A stretch of 44,456 nucleotides of DNA, taken from assembly GCA_045106955.1 (NCBI GenBank), contig JBGCFO010000013.1, forward strand, positions 1 to 44,456. The letters run 5' to 3'. The stretch comes from JBGCFO01 sp045106955. Its GTDB lineage: Bacteria > Pseudomonadota > Alphaproteobacteria > Rickettsiales > Rickettsiaceae. Of the stretch, positions 16,853 to 25,370 are shown piece by piece. Under the pieces are notes generated by a model, which searched no databases, was not told the DNA's origin, and saw only the letters and a program-made list of their open reading frames with translations. The first letter of the stretch is position 1, and every line of letters begins with the position of its first letter. The position numbers and the translations under genes are program-made.

Positions 16853-17350
16853 ATGAAAAGAAAACAAGATGATATGGAGCGTCTAACTAAAATTATTGAT
16901 AATGGATTCAATGACTTCAAAAAACAATTTAGTGAAAAATTCATAGAAAGTAATAAAGTAGCTCTAGAAGAAATCTTAGTAAACACCTTAGATAATATTT
17001 CGGGCACAGTAGAAAATTTAGATAAAAAAACAGATAAAGAAATACGCGGCACAATATCTAATGCATGCGATACAGCATTAGAGAAATCAGATCTTGCAAA
17101 AAATGCAGAAATGAAGAAATTTTCAGAAAAATTAAAGGAATTTTTAATAGAAGCTCTAACGCTAATCAAAGATGCAGTGAAAGCAGTATTCTTAAAAGAG
17201 CTTGGTGGGTATACAAAAAATACTTTAGATAATGCTTTAAAGGGATTTATAAAAAACAATAAAATGAAAGAAGTTGCAAATAACTTTGTAGATAAACTTA
17301 ATCAAAAAAGAGAAGAAAGAACACAAGACGCAGGACATTCTAGGCATTAA
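16853..17350 (+). CDS. Hypothetical helical protein, orphan
   Basis: A protein of 165 residues, highly charged and probably all-helical, with no Trp. Heptad-like segments span about 5-75 and 85-125 (FSEKLKEFLIEALTLIKDAV). The C-terminal tail is polar and basic and ends in HSRH. The pattern recalls amphipathic phasin-like or apolipoprotein-like proteins, but I cannot assign a family. No signal peptide. It stands alone between a divergent orphan and the amidotransferase gene 115 bases further on. Confidence 0.6.
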   Translation: MKRKQDDMERLTKIIDNGFNDFKKQFSEKFIESNKVALEEILVNTLDNISGTVENLDKKTDKEIRGTISNACDTALEKSDLAKNAEMKKFSEKLKEFLIEALTLIKDAVKAVFLKELGGYTKNTLDNALKGFIKNNKMKEVANNFVDKLNQKREERTQDAGHSRH

Positions 17351-17465
17351 AGATATAAATACATCATTTAAATTCTTAATAAATGAATATAGAAAAAATA
17401 TAAATACTTGCTTAATTAATTAATGATAACATTATATAATAAACTAATTAAAAAGGTGTCAATAA

Positions 17466-18284
17466 ATGTGTAGATTTGTAACTTATATAGGTAAAAAACC
17501 GATATTATTGAGCAATATTTTAAATACTCCTAAAAACTCATTGTTAAATCAGAGTCGCCATTCAAAAGAAAGTAATTATGGATCAATGAATGCAGATGGT
17601 TTTGGATTGGCTTGGTACAAACAAGAGATAAGCAAAGAAGCTGGGATGTACAAATCAACACAACCTATGTGGAATGATATTAATTTAAAACATATATCAA
17701 ATAAAATCACATCAGACTGTTTTTTAAGTCATGTTAGGGCCTCGACTATAGGCACTGTGTCAATAAGTAATTGTCACCCTTTTGTGCATAAGGAATATGC
17801 ATTTGTACATAATGGTGAAATTAATCACTTCAATAAAATACATAGACAATTGCTATTAAAATTAGAAGATGAGTTATTTGATAGTATAGGCGGACATACA
17901 GACTCAGAGCATACATTCTTTTTAATTATGCATTTCTTGATGAATGATAAGGAAAGAAACTTAGAAAAAGCAGTGCATAAGGCCTTTGCTTGGATATTAG
18001 ATCATCAGAAAAATGATGATGATACACATTATGTTAAACTCAATATATCTATCACCAATGGCAATCAAGTTATATCAACTAGATTTAGTTCTAAGACTGC
18101 ATTGCCAGAATCTCTGCATTACACTACAAATCTAAAGGAAGAAACTGGAGCAACAAAAGAAATCGGAGTATTAGTCGCGTCAGAGCCAGTCACTGAATAT
18201 AGCAATAACTGGGAAGAAGTGCCGATTAATCATTATTTGGTAATTGATAAAAACAATCTAAATGTGCAGTTAAAATCATTTTAA
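17466..18284 (+). CDS. Class II glutamine amidotransferase (YafJ/EgtC-like)
   Basis: A Ntn-hydrolase fold protein of 272 residues that would release ammonia from glutamine or hydrolyse a gamma-glutamyl bond. Cys2 is the predicted nucleophile after Met removal. The family blocks are NADGFGLAW (42-50), SHVRAST (88-94, with the conserved Arg), NCHPF (102-106) and FVHNGEI (113-119). A second synthase domain is absent, as in YafJ and EgtC. No ergothioneine genes are nearby, so EgtC function is unlikely to be its role; the substrate is unknown. AAGG lies about 11 bases upstream of the ATG. Confidence 0.85.
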   Translation: MCRFVTYIGKKPILLSNILNTPKNSLLNQSRHSKESNYGSMNADGFGLAWYKQEISKEAGMYKSTQPMWNDINLKHISNKITSDCFLSHVRASTIGTVSISNCHPFVHKEYAFVHNGEINHFNKIHRQLLLKLEDELFDSIGGHTDSEHTFFLIMHFLMNDKERNLEKAVHKAFAWILDHQKNDDDTHYVKLNISITNGNQVISTRFSSKTALPESLHYTTNLKEETGATKEIGVLVASEPVTEYSNNWEEVPINHYLVIDKNNLNVQLKSF

Positions 18285-18702
18285 TATATATTTGATCTGA
18301 TGCAGAACTTCTGTCAGATAGAGGTTAAGAACATCATCTATCTGACATTCATTGATATTCAGTAGAAATGGTTTTATCCGAAGTAATATGTTTTTTAATC
18401 CCAGAAAGTTCACATAACACCTTTTTCAAAAGACATCATCTATAGAAACTTTTACAAGAAACATAATGTAAGATCTAAGGTCATTGCTGGAATTATCAAT
18501 AGGACATGGATTTTAAGAATAGGGTCATTAAGAATTATACGCTCTTAAATAATTCTATAGTTTATACATTTCGCAAGAGCTCTTGTATATCGAAAATTGG
18601 AAATAAGGCAATTCCATTATAACATTTTAATGTCATAGGCCTTGCCTTACTATGAGATACATTACTATTCGATTTTTACAGTAATATATCTTAGATTAAA
18701 AA
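18285..18702. other. 418-bp gap without an intact gene
   Basis: This gap lies between the amidotransferase gene and the 3' end of rplL, exactly where rpoB would be expected on the minus strand. No reading frame of useful length is open. On the minus strand short stretches in shifting frames look coding-like (for example ISNFRYTRALAKCINYRII near 18600-18550), which suggests a decayed gene or element, but I cannot identify it. It also holds the 11-bp hairpin listed separately. No RNA gene is recognised. Confidence 0.5.
18312..18347 (+). terminator. Strong hairpin after the amidotransferase gene
   Basis: TGTCAGATAGA (18312-18322) and TCTATCTGACA (18337-18347) are perfectly complementary over 11 bp with a 14-base loop, 27 bases after the stop of the upstream gene. 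There is no clear T-run behind it, so it may be a Rho-assisted or RNA-stabilising 3' hairpin, or an element end. Confidence 0.45.
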
Positions 18703-19098
18703 TTATTTAATCTCAACTTTAGCTCCAGCTGCTTCTAATTTTGACTTCATTTCTTCAGCTTCTTCTTTTTTCACTCCTTGTTTTATTGGTTTCGGAGCGC
18801 CATCCACTAATTCCTTAGCTTCTTTTAGACCTAACCCAGTAATAGCACGAACTTCTTTAATTACTGGAATCTTTGTGCCACCAGCTTCAGTTAAAACTAC
18901 ATCAAATTCTGTCTTTTCAACTTCGGCACTAGCGCCTGCGTCAGAAGAACCTTGAGCCGCAGTTGACACTGCAACTGGAGCAGCGGCAGAAACGCCCCAT
19001 TTTTCTTCAAGAAGCTTAGATAACTCAGCAGCCTGAAGAACGCTTAAGTTAGATAATGTGTCTACAATACTATTTAAATCTTTATTATTATCATTCAT
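18703..19098 (-). CDS. rplL: 50S ribosomal protein L7/L12
   Basis: Stalk protein that recruits translation GTPases. At 131 residues it is normal length. The N-terminal dimer domain includes LSVLQAAELSKLLEEKWGVS, followed by an Ala-rich hinge (about 40-58), then the C-terminal domain with TEFDVVL, VIKEVRAITGLGLKEAKELV and KKEEAEEMKSKLEAAGAKVE. It follows rplJ by 17 bases. rpoB does not follow, unlike most bacteria. Confidence 0.98.
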   Translation of the reverse strand: MNDNNKDLNSIVDTLSNLSVLQAAELSKLLEEKWGVSAAAPVAVSTAAQGSSDAGASAEVEKTEFDVVLTEAGGTKIPVIKEVRAITGLGLKEAKELVDGAPKPIKQGVKKEEAEEMKSKLEAAGAKVEIK

Positions 19099-19115
19099 AT
19101 ATATAATCCTTTATA

Positions 19116-19625
19116 TTAATTGTTATTTGAGTAAATTTTAAATAATCTAGCTAGGTTACTAGCTGGAGCTTGAGTAACGCTCGCCAATTTTTGAGCTGGG
19201 GCCTGTAACAAACCTACAATCTTAGCTCTTAGAACTTCTATCGAAGGCAATTCGGCAATTTGCTTAATCTCATCGATACTTAATAGAACTTCATCAACTA
19301 TACCTCCAATAATATTTAAGTTCTTATGGGATTTTGCGAATTTTACAGCATGTTTTACAGCTGATAGTGAATCTTCTGAATATATCACCGCCGTAGGGCC
19401 TGATAAAATATTTCTTACTTGCACCAAGCCAATATTTTGAGCTGCAATTTTTAACAAGGTATTTTTTGCAATTTTTAAGTATGCATTATGCTCTCTCAAT
19501 GTACTACGCAATTCCTCTAATTCATTTACGGTCAATCCATGATAATGTACTACAACAAGCGACAAAGAATTACTATACACATCTTCAAGTGATTTTACGC
19601 AATTTATTTTTTCTGATTTTAACAT
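19116..19625 (-). CDS. rplJ: 50S ribosomal protein L10
   Basis: Stalk base that binds L7/L12 dimers through its C-terminal helix. The 169-residue sequence shows HYHGLTVNELEELRSTLRE, LKIAKNTLLKIA, SGPTAVIYS and the C-terminal LARLFKIYSN. Only 9 bases separate it from rplA, so there is no room for the E. coli-type L10 leader between them. Confidence 0.96.
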   Translation of the reverse strand: MLKSEKINCVKSLEDVYSNSLSLVVVHYHGLTVNELEELRSTLREHNAYLKIAKNTLLKIAAQNIGLVQVRNILSGPTAVIYSEDSLSAVKHAVKFAKSHKNLNIIGGIVDEVLLSIDEIKQIAELPSIEVLRAKIVGLLQAPAQKLASVTQAPASNLARLFKIYSNNN

Positions 19626-19634
19626 ATTAACCGT

Positions 19635-20360
19635 TTAATTTACTAATTCAAGAGAAGATAGATCTACCTTAACAGAAGGACTCATTGTAGAAGAAATAAA
19701 TACTGACTTCACATATGCTCCTTTAGCCGTTGATGGCTTAGCAGCAACAACGCCAGAAATAAAGCTAGATATATTTTTTAATAAATCATCACTATTGAAT
19801 GATAATTTACCAAGTCCAGCATGCACAACACCAGCATCCTTAGTTCTGAATTCTACTTGACCAGATTTTGCATTATTTACTGCAGTTTTGATATCAGTAG
19901 TAACAGTTCCTAATTTTGGATTTGGCATCAACCCTTTTGGACCTAATATTTTTGCAACAGAACCAATTTTAACCATCATATCTGGTGTAGAAATATAAGT
20001 ATCGCAATTGATATTACCAGACTTGATTTCATCAATAATGGACTCACCAGCAAAATCAGCTCCAACATCTAATGCCTCCTGAATGCGATCTTCCTTACAT
20101 ATAACACCAACTTTAGTAGTTTTACCTGTGCCGCAAGGCAAAAGCACCACCCCACGAACAACTTGATCAGAATGTTTTGGATCAACACCCAAATTCATTG
20201 CGATTTCTAAAGTTTCATCAAATTTTGCATAAGACATAGATTTAACTTGATCTATAGCGCTTAATAAATCATAAGACTTAACAGGGTCAAATAATTGCTT
20301 TGCTTTAGAAGCGTTTTTGCTATATTTTCTATCGCGCAGATTTTTACTATTACTATTCAT
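19635..20360 (-). CDS. rplA: 50S ribosomal protein L1
   Basis: L1-stalk protein and mRNA-binding repressor of its own operon in E. coli. Starting at the ATG at 20360 the protein has 241 residues; a GTG at 20366 directly after the rplK stop is possible, but the AGGTGA lying before the ATG fits a Shine-Dalgarno for 20360. Blocks seen: GVDPKHSDQVVRGVVLLPCG, STPDMMVKIGSVAKILGPKG, MPNPKLGTV and KSGQVEFRTKDAGVVHAGLG. Confidence 0.97.
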   Translation of the reverse strand: MNSNSKNLRDRKYSKNASKAKQLFDPVKSYDLLSAIDQVKSMSYAKFDETLEIAMNLGVDPKHSDQVVRGVVLLPCGTGKTTKVGVICKEDRIQEALDVGADFAGESIIDEIKSGNINCDTYISTPDMMVKIGSVAKILGPKGLMPNPKLGTVTTDIKTAVNNAKSGQVEFRTKDAGVVHAGLGKLSFNSDDLLKNISSFISGVVAAKPSTAKGAYVKSVFISSTMSPSVKVDLSSLELVN

Positions 20361-20366
20361 AATCAC

Positions 20367-20801
20367 CTAATTTGTAACTTCTATTCCCATTGATGCAGCA
20401 GTGCCAATAATAATTCTAACAGCTGCATCTATATTATAAGCATTTAAGTCCTGCAGTTTAATTTTAGCAATTTCCTCTACATCTGATAATGATACTTTTC
20501 CTACAGCAGAATCCTTTTTTGTTGCCGAAGATCCTTTTTTGGTCTTAGCATATTTTTTTAGAAAATAGGATGCTGGCGGAGTTTTTGTGATAAATGTAAA
20601 ACTTTTATCAGCATAAGCGGTAATGACAACAGGTACAGGAGTTTCAGACTCCATAGACTTAGTTTGGTCGTTAAATTTCTTACAAAAATCCATTATATTT
20701 AAACCTTTTTGACCCAATGCAGGACCAATAGGTGGTGCCGGACTTGCTTTTCCAGCTGGAATCGTAAGATTAATATAACCTATAATTTTTGACTTTGACA
20801 T
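20367..20801 (-). CDS. rplK: 50S ribosomal protein L11
   Basis: Protein of the GTPase-associated centre that, with 23S rRNA, forms the thiostrepton site. The 144-residue sequence has LTIPAGKASPAPPIGPALGQ (N-terminal), GLNIMDFCKKFND, FTFITKTPPASYFLKK and the C-terminal IIGTAASMGIEV. It follows nusG by 24 bases and abuts rplA. Confidence 0.98.
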   Translation of the reverse strand: MSKSKIIGYINLTIPAGKASPAPPIGPALGQKGLNIMDFCKKFNDQTKSMESETPVPVVITAYADKSFTFITKTPPASYFLKKYAKTKKGSSATKKDSAVGKVSLSDVEEIAKIKLQDLNAYNIDAAVRIIIGTAASMGIEVTN

Positions 20802-20825
20802 TGTTAATAAATTTACTTATATAAA

Positions 20826-21350
20826 TTACACTTTCTTTATTTGATTAAAATTCAAATCCATAAATGTAGATTTTCCAAAAATCAACACAGAGACCTTCGC
20901 TCTAGAATTTTCTTCATCTACTTCCTCTATTAATCCAGAAAAACCAACAAAAGGCCCGTCTGAAATAACTACCTCTTCTGCTATACTATACAAGTTAGAA
21001 GATTCAGCATCATTGGACTCTGATTCAAAACGAGCAAATGCCTCATTCACTTCAGCGTCAGTTAACGGCTTTGGTTTTCTACTTCCCAAAAAACCACTAA
21101 CTTTTGGTATCGTTTTAATTAAATGCCAAGAATCATCATCTAAGTGCATCTTAATAAAGACATAGCCAGGCATGAATTTCTTTTCAATCTTCGTTGGTTT
21201 ACCACGCTTTACAGAATTCACTTCCATGATAGGAACAAAAATTTCTTCAAAATAATGCCCCATATTATTCCTTTCAGCTTGATCAAGTATCAACTGCTTA
21301 ACTTTCTTTTCAACACTAGCTGCAGTATGCAATATATACCATTTAGCCAC
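20826..21350 (-). CDS. nusG: Transcription antitermination factor NusG
   Basis: Binds RNA polymerase and links it to Rho and to the ribosome through S10. The GTG at 21350 gives 174 residues starting MAKWYILHTAASVEKKV, which fits the family best; a TTG at 21359 would add three. The NGN domain includes KRGKPTKIEKKFMPGYVFIK and IPKVSGFLG. The C-terminal KOW domain includes GPFVGFSGLIEEVDEENSRAK. It lies between secE and rplK as in nearly all bacteria. Confidence 0.97.
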   Translation of the reverse strand: MAKWYILHTAASVEKKVKQLILDQAERNNMGHYFEEIFVPIMEVNSVKRGKPTKIEKKFMPGYVFIKMHLDDDSWHLIKTIPKVSGFLGSRKPKPLTDAEVNEAFARFESESNDAESSNLYSIAEEVVISDGPFVGFSGLIEEVDEENSRAKVSVLIFGKSTFMDLNFNQIKKV

Positions 21351-21370
21351 TATATACAAACCATTTTAAG

Positions 21371-21559
21371 TTACAAATTCAATAACAACCTGATTATACT
21401 ATGTATAAAGTAATCTATTCCTAGACAAATTATACTAGTAATAATTATAGCCATAACTACAACAAAGGTCAAAGCTGATAATTCTTTTTTAGTAGGCCAA
21501 ACAATTTTAAATAATTCTTGCCTAACTTGATTAAAAAACTTATATACCTTAACAAACAT
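21371..21559 (-). CDS. secE: Preprotein translocase subunit SecE
   Basis: Essential clamp of the SecYEG channel in the inner membrane. This is the short 62-residue single-span form: an amphipathic helix with VRQELFKIVWPTKKEL (the conserved WP-T-KE motif), followed by one membrane segment (about 30-52). It is preceded by tRNA-Trp, matching the tRNA-Trp-secE-nusG order of many bacteria. Confidence 0.96.
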   Translation of the reverse strand: MFVKVYKFFNQVRQELFKIVWPTKKELSALTFVVVMAIIITSIICLGIDYFIHSIIRLLLNL

Positions 21560-21587
21560 AACAATTATTTACAACAAATTTTTTTTT

Positions 21588-21663
21588 TGGCAGGAGTGAC
21601 AGGAATTGAACCCGCAACACCCGGTTTTGGAGACCGGCGCTCTACCAATTGAGCTACACTCCT
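21588..21663 (-). tRNA. tRNA-Trp (CCA)
   Basis: Minus-strand cloverleaf of 76 bases, CCA encoded at 21588-21590. The acceptor AGGAGTG pairs with CACTCCT; the anticodon stem CCGGT/ACCGG encloses the loop CTCCAAA with anticodon CCA. It lies 28 bases before secE. In Rickettsia the tRNA gene is at the same place between fusA and secE; here no fusA precedes it, and tolB lies 213 bases upstream. Confidence 0.97.
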
Positions 21664-21876
21664 TTGATCTTTGAGTTCTTTATTTTTAAAGACAAAATCA
21701 TGCAAGCTTAAAAAAACACTTATATGATTCTCAAATTATCATGCATATCATAAAAGAAAATAACAATAAACTCAAGTGCATCACAGAAACAAAATTCATT
21801 TAGATTGTAAATCATCTATTATCAAAGTATCATTCCAGGTTTAAAGGATTGTTGCAGATAAAAGTGTATTTTTCAC

Positions 21877-23229
21877 TCAACGCGTCATCGACCAATCTGG
21901 ATCTGATGCATTAAACGGTGTTTTTACTTCTCGTTCATTAGCTCCAGTAATATCAATCATATATAATTTGCTTTTGACATCTCCGTTTCTATTAGGCGCT
22001 GTTGCTTTATTAAAAATAACCTCTCTTCCATTTGGTGCCCATGATGGACCTTCAACTAAATAACCACTTGCTATAATTCTCTCGGAAATAGCATTACAAT
22101 CAATTGCTTGTATTTGCATTACTCCAATTGTAAAACCATACTCTCTTGTTATCTTAGTAAATGCTATATAATCGCCTCTAGGAGACCAGGTTGGTGTTGC
22201 ATAGCTTCCATCCCCAAAACTAATTCTTTTAACATTAACGCCATTGCTGTCCATAACATATAATTGCCTGGTGCCACTCCTATCTGAATTAAATACTATT
22301 TTTTTACCATCTGGAGAATATGAAGGCGAAGTATTAATATTATTACCTTGCGTTAATTGCTTAACACGCATTGTATTAAAATCAATTTCAAATATATGAG
22401 TAGAACCACTTTTGGCAATAGACATTAGGGCTTTATTACCATCTGGTGAAAATTTAGGCGCAAATGACATACCTAAAAAATTTCCAACAATTACTTCTTT
22501 ACCAGTTGAGATATCTATCATATGAACTCTTGGAGAATTATTCTCGTAAGATAAATATAAGATTTTATTGATTGTTGGAGAAAAACGCGGGGTTAAAGCT
22601 AAAAATTTGCCATCTGTTAAAAACCTATGATTCTCTCCATCATAATCCATAATAGCTATACGCTTAACTCTTTTCTTGTAATGACCAGTTTCTGCAACAT
22701 ATGCTATTTTAGTATCAAAATACCCAGCATCGCCTATTACATACTCGTACACTTGATCAGCGATTTTATGAGCAACTCTGCGCCATAAATGCGGTGAACT
22801 TTCAAAACTCTCAGCAAAAACATTTTTCTCTAATACAATATCCCATAAGATTACACTTACTTTGATTTTATTATTTGCGCATCTCACAACTTCGCCATTT
22901 AATAAAAAATTAGCATTTATATAGCTCCAACTTGTAAATAATACTTGATGAGAAATGCCTTTTTGATCATCAATAAAAGCTGAACTTGGTATCGTTTTAA
23001 ATAACAATGAGTTCTTTAAATCTTGAGATATAACATGAGTTATATCATTGGCAATTTTTTTATCTGTAGAGCTTTTGTAACTAAAATAATTAATTGCAAC
23101 AGGTACAGCGCTATTACGACCTTGAGAAATATTAATGGTATCAATTGCAAAAACAATGTTAGAATATAAAAATAATATGACTATCAATGATAGTGAAAAT
23201 TTGAAAAAAGAAATTTTATTATACGACAT
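21877..23229 (-). CDS. tolB: Tol-Pal system protein TolB
   Basis: Periplasmic beta-propeller of the Tol-Pal system for outer-membrane constriction and integrity. The 450-residue protein has an N-terminal signal peptide ending near VFA (about residue 28), then the TolB N-domain and a series of PD40 propeller repeats (SPDGNKALMS, SPDGKKIVFNSDRSGTRQLY, SPRGDYIAF, APNGREVIF). It ends in the usual DPDW motif. It is last in the tolQRAB order; no pal follows, which is unusual, since pal normally comes next. Confidence 0.96.
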   Translation of the reverse strand: MSYNKISFFKFSLSLIVILFLYSNIVFAIDTINISQGRNSAVPVAINYFSYKSSTDKKIANDITHVISQDLKNSLLFKTIPSSAFIDDQKGISHQVLFTSWSYINANFLLNGEVVRCANNKIKVSVILWDIVLEKNVFAESFESSPHLWRRVAHKIADQVYEYVIGDAGYFDTKIAYVAETGHYKKRVKRIAIMDYDGENHRFLTDGKFLALTPRFSPTINKILYLSYENNSPRVHMIDISTGKEVIVGNFLGMSFAPKFSPDGNKALMSIAKSGSTHIFEIDFNTMRVKQLTQGNNINTSPSYSPDGKKIVFNSDRSGTRQLYVMDSNGVNVKRISFGDGSYATPTWSPRGDYIAFTKITREYGFTIGVMQIQAIDCNAISERIIASGYLVEGPSWAPNGREVIFNKATAPNRNGDVKSKLYMIDITGANEREVKTPFNASDPDWSMTR

Positions 23230-23256
23230 AAACTTATACGAAAATATTTATAATAG

Positions 23257-24228
23257 TTATTTATTAAGCACAGATTGTAAATTGAAATTCAAATATAACT
23301 CCTTCCAATATTCATAACGCTCTAAACTAAGGTTATCAATATGAGAGGCTTTTTTCACGGCTCTAATCGCGCTATTAGCGACCATATCACAATTTGATTT
23401 AGATACATCTTTACATATTAGATCGACTAATTCTACATTTTTTATATCACCATTCTCTTTAAGTTGTAAAAATAATGTAATTTGAATCTGCTCAATACCC
23501 TTGACTCCTACTGGAATATTCCAATTTTCACTAATACGCCTTTCAATAATATCTCGCTCTCTTTGGGAAATAGGAAGAGCGTCATTATATTTACCCCTAG
23601 AAAATACATCGTCTTGGCTTTGAGTTGTAGCAATTTCTTTTGATTTATTATTTTCACCTTGAGATGATTTTTCTAAATTTTTAAGCAATGAATCTAATGC
23701 GGTATCTTCTACTTTATTATTAGTATCTACTGACTTTTTCTTCTCAACAAGATGGCTTGGTTTATTAGCAGAAGCTGGTTTAGTAGCAGCTTGCTGTTTA
23801 TTAGGCTCTTTATGTTTCTGTTGAACCAGATTTGTAGGCTTTCTAGTATTAGATGAATTCTTTGCTAGATCTGGCTTTTTTTGATTTGATTTTACTTGCG
23901 AATTAGTCTGTTTTTTTGGATCTATTTTTTTTTGAGGTGCAACAGGGTTTTTTGCAGCTACTTGCGATTTATTATTTTGCTGAGCATGATTTTGTTTTTG
24001 CTGAGCTTTACTCTGATTATTGCGCCTTGCATTGGTTGCATTTGACTGTGATACATTTTTTTTGATATTTTGTGTTTTAACATTTGAGATAGATGAAATT
24101 GGCACGACATCCATTATTATCACTTGATCCTCTTGCTCAAAAAATGGAGTTTTTGTAAAATTTACAAAAAATAATAAACCAAAAAAACATATATGTAGCA
24201 AAACTGATACAAATACACTATTTAGCAT
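23257..24228 (-). CDS. tolA: TolA-like protein with Gln/Asn/Lys-rich linker
   Basis: Links the TolQR motor to TolB/Pal across the periplasm. The protein has 323 residues. One N-terminal membrane anchor lies at about 4-24, then a long polar low-complexity stretch (about 45-215) rich in Gln, Asn, Lys and Ser, then a TolA/TonB-type C-terminal domain (about 225-323) with ENWNIPVGVKGIEQIQITLF, ENGDIKNVELVD and ANSAIRAVKKAS. Position between tolR (10-base overlap) and tolB supports TolA. The linker is less Ala-rich than in E. coli. Confidence 0.88.
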   Translation of the reverse strand: MLNSVFVSVLLHICFFGLLFFVNFTKTPFFEQEDQVIIMDVVPISSISNVKTQNIKKNVSQSNATNARRNNQSKAQQKQNHAQQNNKSQVAAKNPVAPQKKIDPKKQTNSQVKSNQKKPDLAKNSSNTRKPTNLVQQKHKEPNKQQAATKPASANKPSHLVEKKKSVDTNNKVEDTALDSLLKNLEKSSQGENNKSKEIATTQSQDDVFSRGKYNDALPISQRERDIIERRISENWNIPVGVKGIEQIQITLFLQLKENGDIKNVELVDLICKDVSKSNCDMVANSAIRAVKKASHIDNLSLERYEYWKELYLNFNLQSVLNK

Positions 24229-24655
24229 CTTGTTTATCTGTTACAATATTTGATATTAAAGCTACTTTTCGAAATCCTGCTTCATATATCTTTGATATAG
24301 CATTGGCAATGTATTGATATTTCGTGTTTTTATCTCCTCTGATAAATATATTGATATTCTTATTTTCCTTGCTAACAGACTCAAGTTTTTGAATTAAATT
24401 TTGTGCATCGATTTTTGTTTCAAATAAAAATATATTGCCACTAGCATCTATTGTAATTACAAGAGGTTCTTCTTTTGATGCAACCGGTTTAGAATCTTGT
24501 GTTTCAGGTAGTTCAACATTAACCCCAGAGACAAGCATAGGCGCAGTAACCATAAATATAATTAACAATACTAGCATAACATCTACCAATGGAGTAATGT
24601 TAATCTCGCTAATTACCCTGCCCTTTCTGGATCTATTATTTCTAGTAACATTCAT
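24218..24655 (-). CDS. tolR: Biopolymer transport protein TolR/ExbD
   Basis: Stator-associated subunit of the proton-driven Tol motor. The ATG at 24655 gives 145 residues beginning MNVTRNNRSRKGRVIS; a start at 24712 inside tolQ would add 19 residues and seems less likely. The membrane segment has INITPLVDVMLVLLIIFMVT with the proton-carrying Asp at residue 25, followed by the periplasmic domain with VELPETQ and IFIRGDKNTKYQ. It starts 10 bases after the tolQ stop. Confidence 0.95.
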   Translation of the reverse strand: MNVTRNNRSRKGRVISEINITPLVDVMLVLLIIFMVTAPMLVSGVNVELPETQDSKPVASKEEPLVITIDASGNIFLFETKIDAQNLIQKLESVSKENKNINIFIRGDKNTKYQYIANAISKIYEAGFRKVALISNIVTDKQDAK

Positions 24656-24665
24656 TTTATTTATT

Positions 24666-25352
24666 TTAAGCGATGCTAGATAAGATTTTGTTAAGCTCAA
24701 TGATAAAATCATCTATCTTGCTATATATCTTATCTATTTCTGAGTTTAAATAATTATAGAAAATCACAGCTGGGATTGCAGCAAATAGGCCAATTACAGT
24801 TGCTAAAAGAGCTTCTGCTATACCTGGAGCTACAACAGCAAGTGTAGTATTTTTAGAAGCTGCAATAGATTGAAAACTATGCATAATACCCCATACCGTG
24901 CCTAACAAACCTATAAATGGAGCTGCTGATCCTGTGGTCGCCAAAAACCCTAAATTTCTATCCAAATCATTTATTTCTTTGTCACGCGTGATATACATTG
25001 AATGCAACAATTTATCCTTATTATGAATCTTAAAAACATCGCTAACATCATCGTTTAAACGCGCAATTCTTTTATACTCATTCATAGATGCTAAAAAAAC
25101 TGAAGCTAGTGGGTTTATAGATGCATTCTTAACAATTACATATAACTTATCCAATGCTTTACCAGACCAAAACATCGATTCAAATTGAACAATGCGTTTT
25201 TTAATTATGAATATTCTGCATAATTTAGCTACTATAATTGCCCAAGACCATATCGAAGCAATGAGCAAGACAATCATAACTAACTTGCTTACAATGTCCG
25301 CAGAAAAAATTAAACTAGCAACGCTATATGCTGATTGAGTACTAACAGTCAT
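24666..25352 (-). CDS. tolQ: Tol-Pal system protein TolQ (MotA/TolQ/ExbB)
   Basis: Proton channel subunit of the Tol motor. The 228-residue protein has three membrane segments: about 22-44, 135-157 (with LATTGSAAPFIGLLGTVWGI, the family signature) and 176-202 (GIAEALLATVIGLFAAIPAV). The Thr/Gly-rich signature and length fit TolQ/ExbB; the tolR-tolA-tolB genes behind it decide for TolQ. It starts the Tol operon, 18 bases after the MFS gene on the same strand. Confidence 0.95.
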   Translation of the reverse strand: MTVSTQSAYSVASLIFSADIVSKLVMIVLLIASIWSWAIIVAKLCRIFIIKKRIVQFESMFWSGKALDKLYVIVKNASINPLASVFLASMNEYKRIARLNDDVSDVFKIHNKDKLLHSMYITRDKEINDLDRNLGFLATTGSAAPFIGLLGTVWGIMHSFQSIAASKNTTLAVVAPGIAEALLATVIGLFAAIPAVIFYNYLNSEIDKIYSKIDDFIIELNKILSSIA

Positions 25353-25370
25353 TATATCTACTAATTAATT

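Noticed and set aside
16831..17259. Minus-strand open frame of 142 codons rich in Phe and Ser
   Set aside because: It is antisense to the helical orphan protein at 16853-17350. Phe/Ser/Leu-rich composition is what the complement of a Lys/Glu-rich gene gives. The plus frame is better supported, but this is the least certain of the antisense decisions.
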